Made by a program: the position numbers and the translations under genes. A stretch of DNA of 64,000 nucleotides from an uncultured Actinomycetes bacterium (lineage in GTDB: Bacteria; Actinomycetota; Coriobacteriia; Coriobacteriales; Atopobiaceae), in the NCBI GenBank assembly GCA_900315165.1, contig OMXZ01000006.1:1-64000 (forward strand), read 5' to 3'. This document shows positions 1 to 8,700 of the stretch, piece after piece. The stretch's first letter is position 1. The number at the start of each line of letters is the position of its first letter. The notes under the pieces were generated by a model. It saw only the letters and a program-made list of their open reading frames with translations. It was not told the DNA's origin and ran no database searches.

Positions 1-5
1 GGGCT

Positions 6-1313
6 TTAGGGGGTCAGAGCGGAAGCGCATCCTGGCCCCCCTTCGTCCTGTGCGGAGCCAGACCCCGACGGGCCCGAAGTTGCCGCATCATTTGAGGTCG
101 TGCCGGAGGAGGCAGGCGCACCCGACGCGGCCGAAGTTGCCGCATCATTCGCGGGCCTGCGCACGATCGTCGCCTTCGTCGCCCCGCCGCCGCTTATGCG
201 CATGAAGCGCGTCGACTGGTCAACCCAGCGGTTCACGGTGGGCGCGGACCAGTTGAGCGCCGCCATCACCTCGTCGCGGAAGCACTCGGTGCCGTCTCCG
301 ATCAGCTTCTCGCACACGGCATCCAGGGAGGTGACCTTGCCAAGGTTCTCGGCCTCGGTGCGCAGCTTCCTGGCCTCGGACACGCCGCCGTAGTTGGGCT
401 TGCAGTCCTCGAGCAGGCCGGTGGAGTCCGTGGTGTGCAGCGGGAAGGTGAACCACAGGTCGAGCGGCGCCTTGGGCGGGAACTCTCGCAGCGTGAAGCT
501 CATGCGCCAGCCGGTCAGGTGCTGCGTCTCGGCGAGCTTGTACGACTGCCGCGCCATCTCCAGCGTGCCCGGCTCCAACACGAGCTCGGTCATGTCGAGC
601 ACCGCGTCGGGCGCACGCCCGAACACGCCGGAGCCGCTGCCACGGTCGATGGCGGACTTCAAGCCCTGGGCGCCCTTGCTGTGGTGGTGGCTGATGACGA
701 CCGTGCAGCGCAGGTTCACGCAGATCTCGTCCAGGCGTGCGAAGAACTCGCGGATGTCCTTGGCGTTGTTCTCGTCGCCGTCCTGGACCATGTAGGCCGG
801 GTCGATGATCACCATGCCGAAGTCTCCCGCCTTGCAGCGGCAGAAGAGCTCGCCCGTGATCTCCTCCAGGCCGCACGACTTGCCGCGCAGGGGCCACACG
901 GTCAGGTTCTCGCGCACGACCTTGGCGTCGGCGCTCTTGGCGATGCTCACGGTCGATATGCGCTTCTGCAGCGTGCGGTGGTCTGTCTCCAGGTCGATGT
1001 AGAGCACCTTGCGCTGGGCGCACTTGAAGTCGATCCACCAGCCGCCGGTCGCCACGCTCACGGCCAGGTTGATGAGGCCCCACGTCTTGTTCGCCTTGGA
1101 CGGCCCGGTCAGCAGCATCTTGTGCGTCTCCAGGAGCACGCCCTCCACGATCTCGGCCGGCATCTCGGGCAGCTCGGCGGGGATGACGATGGCCTGCTCG
1201 AATGCGGGCAGGCGCGAAGATCCAGAAGTTGCCGCAATATCATCGGAGACGACGGAGGCCGCGTCGTTCGCGGCCTCCACGTCGTGCATGTATGCGTCCT
1301 TGCTCACGCCCAT
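6..1313 (-). CDS. RepA/DnaB-like AAA ATPase (AAA_25 type) of a mobile element
   Basis: A 435-residue P-loop ATPase resembling the RepA-like hexameric helicases that phages and integrative elements use for their own replication. Residues 70-77 (GPSKANKT) form Walker A, and a hydrophobic strand ending at Asp171 (VIIDPAY) is Walker B; SHHHSKGAQG further on fits the sensor/loop region. The N-terminal 40 and C-terminal 45 residues are low-complexity Ala/Ser/Thr/Gly segments. The ATG at 1313 is chosen because the primase stop overlaps it as TGATG, which implies translational coupling; an upstream reading in this frame is antisense-like primase shadow. Function as a replicative helicase is inferred from family and from the adjacent primase. 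Confidence 0.8.
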   Translation of the reverse strand: MGVSKDAYMHDVEAANDAASVVSDDIAATSGSSRLPAFEQAIVIPAELPEMPAEIVEGVLLETHKMLLTGPSKANKTWGLINLAVSVATGGWWIDFKCAQRKVLYIDLETDHRTLQKRISTVSIAKSADAKVVRENLTVWPLRGKSCGLEEITGELFCRCKAGDFGMVIIDPAYMVQDGDENNAKDIREFFARLDEICVNLRCTVVISHHHSKGAQGLKSAIDRGSGSGVFGRAPDAVLDMTELVLEPGTLEMARQSYKLAETQHLTGWRMSFTLREFPPKAPLDLWFTFPLHTTDSTGLLEDCKPNYGGVSEARKLRTEAENLGKVTSLDAVCEKLIGDGTECFRDEVMAALNWSAPTVNRWVDQSTRFMRISGGGATKATIVRRPANDAATSAASGAPASSGTTSNDAATSGPSGSGSAQDEGGPGCASALTP

Positions 1314-2401
1314 CAGCGCCACCTCGTGTACCAGAGCTTGTAACCGGTCGTGATCGAGGGATCCCTCTGCTCGAAGTCCCACTCCTTGCCGCGCATGGCC
1401 ATGAGGTACTCGTCGGCGTCCTTGGCGCCGTTCGGGTACGGGGGCATCACGGCATGGGGCACCTTGAGCAGGTCCAGGTCGTGGCGGATCCTGTCGCGTG
1501 TCCTGCGCCCCTCGTCGTCCTCGTCCATGGCCACGGTTATCTTCTTGGGCCGAAGCTCGGGAGGCGTCGCGTGGAGCACCTGCGCCAGGCGCTTGGCGTT
1601 CGACACGCCGCCCAGGGCCATGGTGTCGCCGCCGGTGATCTTCGCCAGCGCCATCGCGTCGATCAGCCCCTCGGTCACGTAGACCTGCTCGGCCGATGCC
1701 GAAAGGAGCCATTCGCACCACAGGGGCGTCGCCAGCCCGCGTGGCCGCCATTCCTTGTTGCGCGCGTCGCCAGGCTTGCAGACCGTGCGCACCATGCAGT
1801 AGTTGGCCGTCGAGAAGTCCCTGTTCCAGAACGGGATCGTGATGAAGCCGAAAGCCTTGGGCTCGTACACGCGGAACTCCGGCATGATCTCCCTGGGATC
1901 CTTGGTGAAGCCCAGCCCGAAGGTGGCCGCGTCGCCGTCGTCCAGCCCGCGCCAGCGCAGGTAGCGCCGGCCGATGTCGTTCTCCGCGTAGTAGAGCTGC
2001 CCGAAGGCGTTGCCGCACGCCTCGGCGCAGTCGGCGCCGCCGGCCTCGCGGGGAGGGTCGAACAGTGGCCTGGGCCTGCGCTTCGGCCGCTGCCTCGGCC
2101 TCCTCGGCTCGTCATCGTCGCTGAGCCGGTACCCGACGGCGTCCGCCACGGCCCTGGCCTGCTCGGCGAAGCCGTCTATGCCGTCGAGCTCGGCGATGAG
2201 CGAGAACACGTCCCAGGTCTTGCCGCACCCGAAGCAGTGCACGGTGTTGTCGTTCTCGTAGTAGTGCGCGGAGGGGTCGCGGTCGTCGTGGTTGGGCGAC
2301 GGGCACCGGAACGACCTCCGCAGGTCGGTGATCCCGCAGCGCACGCTCAGCAGCTCGGGCATGAGCCCGCGCAGCGCGTCGCGGTCGCCTTCACTTATCA
2401 T
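1313..2401 (-). CDS. CHC2 zinc-finger/TOPRIM primase of a mobile element
   Basis: A 362-residue DnaG-like primase. Cys33, His38, Cys56 and Cys59 (CPSPNH ... CFGC) make the CHC2 zinc ribbon, and a TOPRIM-type segment follows (VYVTEGLIDAMAL, then AMDEDDEG with acidic metal ligands). It would make RNA primers for element replication together with the ATPase downstream. The start is ATG 2401, whose first codons overlap the stop of the preceding HTH gene (ATGATAAGTGA, 11 bp); a longer reading begins 15 codons earlier but lacks this coupling. It is shorter than chromosomal DnaG (about 600 aa) and lacks the DnaB-binding C-terminus, as expected for an element-borne primase. Confidence 0.85.
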   Translation of the reverse strand: MISEGDRDALRGLMPELLSVRCGITDLRRSFRCPSPNHDDRDPSAHYYENDNTVHCFGCGKTWDVFSLIAELDGIDGFAEQARAVADAVGYRLSDDDEPRRPRQRPKRRPRPLFDPPREAGGADCAEACGNAFGQLYYAENDIGRRYLRWRGLDDGDAATFGLGFTKDPREIMPEFRVYEPKAFGFITIPFWNRDFSTANYCMVRTVCKPGDARNKEWRPRGLATPLWCEWLLSASAEQVYVTEGLIDAMALAKITGGDTMALGGVSNAKRLAQVLHATPPELRPKKITVAMDEDDEGRRTRDRIRHDLDLLKVPHAVMPPYPNGAKDADEYLMAMRGKEWDFEQRDPSITTGYKLWYTRWR

Positions 2402-2603
2402 CGTCAAACGCACCTTCCTCCTCGAACAGCTCGCGCCAGTCGCCATGCCAGCCGACGGCGGCGGCTATCGCCTTCCCACGCTTGGGATAGGGCGGCTCCA
2501 GTCCGCGTACGATGCGTGACATCGCCGGCCTTGCGATGCCGGTCTTTCTGGAAATTTCGGCTTGGGTGCCGCGCTTCTCGCAGATCCTCTCAATGCGAAG
2601 CAT
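2391..2603 (-). CDS. small HTH regulator of the mobile element
   Basis: A 70-residue protein with a Cro/C1-like helix-turn-helix (TQAEISRKTGIARPAMSRIV) followed by an acidic tail ending in DDDK. The ATG at 2603 is preferred over the longer reading because GAGGGGG sits 8 nt before it. Its stop overlaps the primase start, so the two are co-translated. Probably it controls the replication genes, but no operator was identified. Confidence 0.7.
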   Translation of the reverse strand: MLRIERICEKRGTQAEISRKTGIARPAMSRIVRGLEPPYPKRGKAIAAAVGWHGDWRELFEEEGAFDDDK

Positions 2604-2630
2604 GCACAACACCCCCTCGGACACCTGACG

Positions 2631-2927
2631 TCAGAACCGCGGGCTCCCGTCCGGCATGCGCATGCAGCGCTCGTCCAGTTCTCGCCTCAGTTCCATCGGG
2701 ATGAGCTGCTCCATGGACACGCCCAGCGCGTAGCACAGGCATACCAGCTCGTCGGCCCTCAGTCCGCGCTCGCCTCTGAGCACCTTGCCCAGGTGCGATT
2801 TGTCCATGCCAGCCCGCCGGGCGAGCTCCACCACCGAGAAGCCTCGCACCTCGCGCATGCGTGCCAGCCGCTCCGTGATGTACTGGGCGTGGGTCAACGT
2901 CTTTGTCGCGTGCTGCGTTTGCACCAT
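2631..2927 (-). CDS. XRE-family transcriptional regulator
   Basis: A 98-residue XRE-family protein. A full HTH_3 domain spans roughly residues 25-80 (FSVVELARRAGMDKSHLGKV and the following helices). ATG 2927 is chosen because AAGGAG lies 7 nt upstream; the reading that extends to 3053 has no ribosome site. It lies 27 bp ahead of the smaller HTH gene, and the pair resembles repressor/Cro-like control genes of integrative elements. Which of the two represses is unknown. Confidence 0.75.
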   Translation of the reverse strand: MVQTQHATKTLTHAQYITERLARMREVRGFSVVELARRAGMDKSHLGKVLRGERGLRADELVCLCYALGVSMEQLIPMELRRELDERCMRMPDGSPRF

Positions 2928-3251
2928 GTGCCTTCTCCTTACCTTGCGACTCCGATACGTTCCGGTGGGTCGCAGAAGGCACATCCGAAGCAGATTGCGG
3001 CTGGTAACGGCATCGTTCGCCAATGCCCGCAATGCGGGTGGCCGCGCACGCAAATGCGGCGCAGACGCTCAAGACGGGGCAGATGCGCCGCGTCACGGGG
3101 GAAATGCTGCATTTCAGCTGCGTCCGATGGGCGGTACCCCCCGCGCCCGTCGGAATACCTGAATAGGATAAGGGAGGGAGGCACAAATCGCTTTTCGCCA
3201 AGCCGCTCGCTGGCCTGGGAGCGCTCGTCTCGCGCGGGCATGATCCAGCCG
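2928..3251. other. 324-bp gene-free stretch inside the mobile element
   Basis: I see no convincing gene here. It lies between the excisionase-like gene and the XRE regulator, both on the minus strand, so it should carry the regulator's promoter, but no consensus -35/-10 pair stands out. A 118-aa reading on the minus strand has no recognisable domain and an arginine-rich composition typical of shadow frames. Confidence 0.4.
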
Positions 3252-3485
3252 TCATGAGGCGTCCGCCGGCTTGCACGACATGGCCTGTTCGGCAAACTGG
3301 CGGTTCACGTACGCCTCGCAGGCGGCCGTGCTCGTGCGCCATGCGTTGCGCAGGCGGAAGGCATCGAGCTCGCCGTCGACCACGAGGCGGTACACGGTCG
3401 AGTACGACGTGTGCAGGAATTCGGCCGCCTCTGCAAGTGTGATGACCTTGGCGCTGGCGGTCCTTTGGTTCGGTCCATCTTTCAT
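3252..3485 (-). CDS. excisionase-like HTH_17 DNA-binding protein
   Basis: A 77-residue protein with the MerR-like winged helix of the excisionase family: ITLAEAAEFLHTSYSTVYRL, then VVDGELDAFRLRNAWRTS, the typical turn and wing. Such proteins bend DNA at attachment sites to favour excision or act as small regulators. AGGAG lies 6 nt before ATG 3485. It is the element gene nearest the tRNA, as xis genes often are, which fits a role in excision, but no cognate integrase is visible. Confidence 0.7.
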   Translation of the reverse strand: MKDGPNQRTASAKVITLAEAAEFLHTSYSTVYRLVVDGELDAFRLRNAWRTSTAACEAYVNRQFAEQAMSCKPADAS

Positions 3486-3866
3486 CGGTTGCTCCTATTC
3501 CGTTCGGTTTCAGGGGCCTCCGATTATGTGCAGGGGTTTCAGCGCTGTCCGCAAAAGCTTCGATAATCGCCGCGCATGCTCCCAAGATGGCGTCGTTTGC
3601 TCCGATTTTCGGAGCATGGGCAGGAAGGGCGGGGCAAACCGTCTCGGTAGATGCGCAGGCATGCCCAACACCATGAAGGGCCCACAATGAGGTGTGGTGA
3701 GGGCGAAGGGGAGCAAGATCGGTTCGGCCTCAGGTCGTCACAAAACGCACAGGATGAGAGCAGTGACAGGAGAGCCGGGAGGGCGGTCCTCGAGCCAAAA
3801 TGCCTATACGAACAAATGTTTTTGGTGGTAAAATGGTGGCAACGAAGCTGGCAGGTTGGTGGCAAA
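3486..3866. other. gene-free junction between the mobile element and tRNA-fMet
   Basis: No gene is recognised. The sequence near 3830-3865 repeats the string tggtggcaa twice, which could be arm-type recombinase sites, but this is speculative. Minus-strand reading frames that run through here also read through the tRNA gene and are spurious. Confidence 0.35.
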
Positions 3867-3900
3867 GAAAAATCCCCGACCCGTTTTCGCAGGTCAGGGA
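3867..3900 (-). terminator. intrinsic terminator after tRNA-fMet
   Basis: On the minus strand a 9-bp stem (TCCCTGACC pairing with GGTCGGGGA, one G-U pair) with a 10-nt loop is followed by TTTTTCTTT. It begins 9 nt after the tRNA CCA end, so it should end the tRNA transcript and insulate it from the mobile element. Confidence 0.8.
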
Positions 3901-3909
3901 CCGAAGTTT

Positions 3910-3986
3910 TGGTCGCGGGGGCAGGATTTGAACCTACGACCTCCGGGTTATGAGCCCGGCGAGCTACCAGACTGCTCCACCCCGCA
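3910..3986 (-). tRNA. initiator tRNA-Met (fMet, CAU)
   Basis: A 77-nt cloverleaf with anticodon CAT and encoded CCA. The anticodon stem has the three consecutive G-C pairs (CCGGG/CCCGG) specific to initiators, and A11-U24 in the D stem is the bacterial initiator form. The top of the acceptor stem is U1 opposite G72, rather than the usual unpaired C1/A72. It has its own strong promoter upstream and a terminator downstream, so it is a single-gene transcript. Confidence 0.95.
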
Positions 3987-4016
3987 ATGTCTGGACGCGC
4001 CTTCGCGCGAGAGAAA

Positions 4017-4045
4017 AATATACGCTGCTGTTCGCCCCCTGTCAA
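4017..4045 (-). promoter_or_regulatory. sigma-70 type promoter of tRNA-fMet
   Basis: On the minus strand a perfect TTGACA (-35) is followed by a 17-nt spacer and TATATT (-10). The -10 box ends about 30 nt before the tRNA 5' end. It is the closest match to consensus in the window, as expected for a stable-RNA gene. Confidence 0.85.
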
Positions 4046-4162
4046 AGCTGTACGCCAATCATGGAGCGAAATCCATAATTACAGACAGCTGGGCAGAGAT
4101 GCGTTGTATCGTGACAGACAGAACAGTACCGCAAGGCTCCATCAGACCGGAAGGGATGCAAC

Positions 4163-4789
4163 ATGAACGTCCGCCTCATCAGCCTGCTCATCGGCTACGC
4201 ACTCGGCTGCATCCTGACCGCCGACGTGGTCTCGCGACGCTTCGCCCACAAGTCCGCCTTCGACCTGGGCCGCGGCAACCCCGGCATGGCCAACATCGGC
4301 CACGAGCTGGGCACCAAGGCCGCCGCTTGCGTCCTGGCCGGCGACATCGCCAAGACCCTCGCCGCCTGGCTCATCGCCCGCGCCCTCTTCCCCGCCGCGG
4401 CCGACATCGCAGGACTCTGGGCGGGCCTCGGCTCGACCCTTGGCCACGACTTCCCCGCCTGGCACCGCTTCCGCGGCGGCAAGGGCGTCACCACCACTTG
4501 CTCCGCCATCATTCTGGCCGCCCCCGTGATCGGCATCGTCTCCTGCCTGCTCGGCTTCGCAACGGTCGTGGCCACGGGCTACCTCTGCTGGGGCGCCATC
4601 GCGATCACGGCCTTCTACCTGGTCCTCGTTGCCATCTTCAAAGGCGGGGTCGAGCGCGTTGCCATCGCCGCAGCCCTACTCGTCCTGATGGCAATCGCCC
4701 ACGGCAGCGCCGTCGCCGGTATCAAGACGGGCGCCACGCCGCGCGCCTCCCTCGCGGACAAGGTCCGCGGCAAGCTGGGTATCAAATAA
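4163..4789 (+). CDS. plsY: PlsY-like glycerol-3-phosphate acyltransferase family protein, divergent
   Basis: A 208-residue polytopic membrane protein of the PlsY family, which transfers acyl groups from acyl-phosphate to glycerol-3-phosphate. Motif 2 is well kept (GHDFPAWHRFRGGKGVTT, about residues 94-111). Motif 1, normally SGNxGATNxxR, reads RGNPGMANIGH here, and motif 3, normally HRxNIxRLxxGxE, reads HGSAVAGIKTGAT, so several residues known to matter in PlsY are replaced. Five to seven hydrophobic segments are visible. GGAAGGG lies 7 nt before the ATG. It may be a second PlsY paralogue with altered substrate or activity; orthologous PlsY function should not be assumed. Confidence 0.75.
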   Translation: MNVRLISLLIGYALGCILTADVVSRRFAHKSAFDLGRGNPGMANIGHELGTKAAACVLAGDIAKTLAAWLIARALFPAAADIAGLWAGLGSTLGHDFPAWHRFRGGKGVTTTCSAIILAAPVIGIVSCLLGFATVVATGYLCWGAIAITAFYLVLVAIFKGGVERVAIAAALLVLMAIAHGSAVAGIKTGATPRASLADKVRGKLGIK

Positions 4790-5012
4790 CGCCTCGCAGC
4801 TAGCCTGCGAACGCCAGCCATTGGGATGCGCAACCCCTCCGCCGTTTGCCGCGGAAAATCGACCGTCTCCCCGTGCGCGACACGAGAGCGACCGCATACC
4901 GCCGCGTAATCCCGTCCGCCAGCCGCCCCGCATTACTCTAAGTATGAAGTGCGCGCCGCGCTTCTTGCATGGTACACACACGGTACAGTCGGACGTATCA
5001 AAGGAGGTCGTG

Positions 5013-5555
5013 GTGGGCGTCGTTTTTCTCGGCATCATTGCCGTGGCGTTGCCCGTCGCCGCCTTCGCGATCGAGTGGTCCGGCGACACCGGCCTGTCCG
5101 AACGCCACCACAGCCACCACGACACCTATTTCGTCCCGCGCTCGCTCACGACCTCGCTCGTCCTGATGATGCTCTTTGCCGGCACGCTCGGCGTCGTCGT
5201 GGGCTGGCTCTGCTCGGTGGGCGTCTTCGCCGCGAGCCCCCTGGTCGTCTTCTCCTTCTTCTGCACCTTCGTGGCCGTGTCCTTCGCGATGTGGCTCGCC
5301 ATCCGTCGCTACTGCGTGGTGACCTACGCGGACCGCCTGCGCGTGACCCCCTTCGTCGGCGCGCCCAAGACGGTCATGTACGCCGAGATCGACCGCATGG
5401 TCTGGCAGCAGCGCTCCGCGACCACCGGCTATCGCAACCTGCGCATCTACGCGGGGCAGACGGAGGTCTTCCTCTGGGGGATCATCGACCTCGAGCAGAT
5501 CCTCGGCCGCATCGATCGCTTCGACGTGCTGGAGGCCGGCGGCGACGCAGCCTAG
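5013..5555 (+). CDS. small membrane protein with C-terminal PH-like domain
   Basis: A roughly 180-residue protein of unknown function. One transmembrane helix is at the N-terminus (VVFLGIIAVALPVAAFAI) and two or three more follow a His-rich linker (ERHHSHHDTY). After RRYCVVTYADRLRV the rest (to LRIYAG and beyond) looks like the beta-rich PH-like domain of small bacterial membrane proteins. The start is taken as GTG 5013 (GTG 5010 is equally possible) because AAAGGAGG lies just upstream; the ATG reading from 4821 adds 64 residues of shadow-like sequence without a ribosome site. It sits between the PlsY-like gene and purL, with no clear functional link to either. Confidence 0.6.
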   Translation: MGVVFLGIIAVALPVAAFAIEWSGDTGLSERHHSHHDTYFVPRSLTTSLVLMMLFAGTLGVVVGWLCSVGVFAASPLVVFSFFCTFVAVSFAMWLAIRRYCVVTYADRLRVTPFVGAPKTVMYAEIDRMVWQQRSATTGYRNLRIYAGQTEVFLWGIIDLEQILGRIDRFDVLEAGGDAA

Positions 5556-5706
5556 CCGCGGCAGATGGCGCACGGAGCGCACGCGCGCCGCGGTGAACGT
5601 CCCGCCTGCGGTACGTGTCAACTTGAGGAACATACCCCATTTCCCGCCCGCGCACCGTATCATGGATATATGACAATCGCTCACCCGTCGAAAGGCAGGC
5701 TTGTCC

Positions 5707-8700
5707 ATGGTTTCGCGCGTATACGTAGAGAAGAAAAAGGGCTTCGACGTCGAGGCCACGCAGCTGCTCGCCGAGCTCCGCGACATCCTCGGCATCGCCG
5801 GCCTCACGGGGTTGCGCATCATCAACCGCTACGACGTGGAGGGCATCGACGCCGAGCTCTTCGGCCGCTGCATCCCGACCGTCTTCTCCGAGCCACAGGT
5901 CGACACCGCCACGAGCGACATGCCCGAGACCGCCGCGGGCGACCACGTCTTCGCCGTGGAGTACCTGCCCGGCCAGTTCGACATGCGCGCCTCCTCGGCC
6001 GCCGAGTGCGTGCAGCTCATCAGCCAGGGCGAGCGCCCCGAGGTCCGCTCCGCCAAGGTCTACGTGCTCACGGGCGACCTCACCGATGCCGACGTCGACG
6101 CCGTCAAGCACTACGTGATCAACCCGGTCGAGGCCCGCGAGGCCTCCCTCGCCCCCAAGGACACGCTCAAGATGAACCTCGCGGCCCCCGACTCCGTCGA
6201 AACGCTCGTGGGCTTCTGCGAGCTGGACGAGGAGGCCCTGGCGGCCTTCATCCATGACCGCGGCCTCGCGATGGACCTGGCCGACATCGAGTTCTTCCAG
6301 GACTACTTCAAGAAGGAGCAGCGCGACCCCACGATCACCGAGGTCCGCGTGATCGACACCTACTGGTCGGACCACTGCCGCCACACCACCTTCGGCACCC
6401 AGCTCGACCACGTCGCGATCGACGACGAGGTCGTGCGGGCCGCCTTCGACCGCTATCTCGAGATCCGCCACGAGCTCGGTCGCGACGAGAAGCCCGTCTG
6501 CCTGATGGATATGGGCACGATCGGCGCCAAGTACCTCGAGCACACGGGCCAGCTCAAGAACCTCGACAAGTCCGAGGAGATCAACGCCTGCACCGTCAAG
6601 TGCAAGGTCCAACCACCCGACCGAGATCGAGCCCTTCGGCGGCGCAGCCACCTGCATCGGCGGCGCCATCCGCGACCCGCTCTCCGGCCGCAGCTACGTG
6701 TACCAGGCCATGCGCGTGACGGGCGCGGGCGACCCGCTCGTGCCCGTGGCCGAGACCCTGCCCCACAAGCTGCCCCAACGCAAGCTCGTGACCACGGCAG
6801 CCGCCGGCTACTCCTCCTATGGTAACCAGATCGGCCTGGCCACGGGCCAGGTGAGCGAGCTCTACCACCCAGGCTATGTGGCCAAGCGCATGGAGATCGG
6901 CGCGGTCGTCGGCGCCACGCCCGCCGACCACGTCCGCCGCGAGACCCCCGCGCCCGGCGACGTGATCATCCTGCTCGGCGGTCGGACCGGCCGCGACGGC
7001 ATCGGCGGCGCCACCGGTTCCTCCAAGGCCCACACCGAGGACAGCCTCGAGGAGTGCGGCGCCGAGGTCCAGAAGGGCAACGCCCCCATCGAGCGCAAGC
7101 TCCAGCGCCTTTTCCGCCGCAAGGACGCCTGCCGCCTCATCAAGCGCTGCAACGACTTCGGCGCGGGCGGCGTGTCGGTCGCCATCGGCGAGCTGGCCGA
7201 CGGCCTGCATGTGAACCTCGACCTCGTCCCCAAAAAGTACGAGGGCCTCGACGGCACCGAGCTCGCCATCTCCGAGAGCCAGGAGCGCATGGCCGTCGCG
7301 CTCGCGCCCGAGGACGTGGACGAGTTCATGAAGTACGCGCACGAGGAGAACCTCGAGGCCACCGCCGTGGCCGAGGTCACGGCCGACCCCCGCCTCGTGA
7401 TGGATTGGAAGGGCACCACGATCGTCAACGTGAGCCGCGCCTTCCTCGGCTCCAACGGCGCCCCCAAGCACCAGGACGTCCACGTGGAGGTCCAGGGCGC
7501 CTGGGTGCCCGAGTGGGCAGGCTCGACCTGGGCCGAGCGCTTCGAGAGCCTCGTGACCGACGAGAACGTCGCCTCCAACAAGGGCCTATCCGAGCGCTTC
7601 GATTCCACCATCGGCGCGGCCACCGTCCTTATGCCCTTCGGCGGCGCCCGCCAGCTCACAGCCCCCATGGCCATGGTCGCCAAGCTGCCCGTCTTCGGCG
7701 AGACGACCACGGTGTCGGGCATGGCCTGGGGCTTCAACCCCTACCTCATGAGCGCCAACCAGTACACCGGCGCCTACCTAGCCGTCGTCGAGTCGGTCTC
7801 CAAGATGGTGGCCGCCGGCTTCGACCATCAGGACCTCTATCTCACCTTCCAAGAGTACTTCGAGCGCTTGCGCACCGAGCCCGAGCGCTGGGGCAAGCCG
7901 ACCGCCGCGGTACTTGGCGCCCTGGCCGCCCAGCTCGACCTGGGCATCGGCTCTATCGGCGGCAAGGACTCAATGTCCGGCAGCTTCGAGGACCTCGACG
8001 TGCCGCCCACGCTCGTCTCCTTCGCGACGGGCCTGGGCAAGCTCGACCGCGTGGTTTCCCCCGAATTCAAGCGCGCCGGCTCGCGCCTCGTGCTCCTGAC
8101 CCCGCGCTACCACGCCGACGGCATCACGCCCGAACCGGCCAGTCTACTCGCGGTGTACGACCGCATCCAGGAGCTGGTCGACGCCGGCGACGTACGCGCC
8201 GTCGCCACGCCGGGCTACGGCTGCCTGGCCGAGGCCGTCTTCAAGATGTGCCTGGGCAACCGCATCGGCTGCGACCTGTCCGGCCTGGCCGACCCCGCCG
8301 AGCTCTTCCGCCCGCTCTATGGCAGCTTCGTGGTGGAGCTGCGCGACGACGCGCTCATGCCGCTGCCCTCCGCCCGCTACCGCGTGCGCGAGATCGGCGA
8401 GACGACCGAGGCCTACACGCTGGTCGTCGGCGGCGAGGCGATCGCGCTCGACGCGCTGGAGGACAAGTGGGCGGCCAAGATGGAGCCCGTCTTCCCCTAT
8501 CGCGCCAAGGGCGAGCCCGTGGAAAAGCTCACCTACCGCGCCGATTCCTATGTGACCCGCGGTTCGACCAAGCCCGTCTTCGCCCACCCGCGCGTCGTGA
8601 TCCCCGTCTTCCCGGGCAACAACTGCGAGTACGACAGCGCCGCCGCCTTCGAGCGCGTGGGCGCCAAGGTCACGACCCTCGTGATCAACAACCTGACCCC

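Larger units (their letters stand above)
1..3909. mobile_element. end of an integrated mobile element, partial
   Basis: This stretch holds a replication-type AAA ATPase, a CHC2/TOPRIM primase, two small HTH regulators and an excisionase-like protein, all on the minus strand. It ends against the 3' side of an intact tRNA-fMet gene, the usual landing place for tyrosine-recombinase elements. No integrase or structural gene lies in the window, so an integrase, if present, would be beyond base 1. The element type (integrative plasmid, ICE or prophage) cannot be decided. The right boundary at the tRNA is inferred; I cannot see the second attachment site. Confidence 0.55.

Noticed and set aside
1314-2018. 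N-terminal extension of the element ATPase
   Set aside because: It is an out-of-frame reading of the primase; the real start overlaps the primase stop as TGATG.
3539-4045. 168-aa minus-strand frame near the tRNA
   Set aside because: It reads straight through tRNA-fMet and its terminator.
6595-6625. programmed frameshift in purL
   Set aside because: About 20 conserved residues are missing as well, and there is no slippery heptamer, so a deletion is the better reading.
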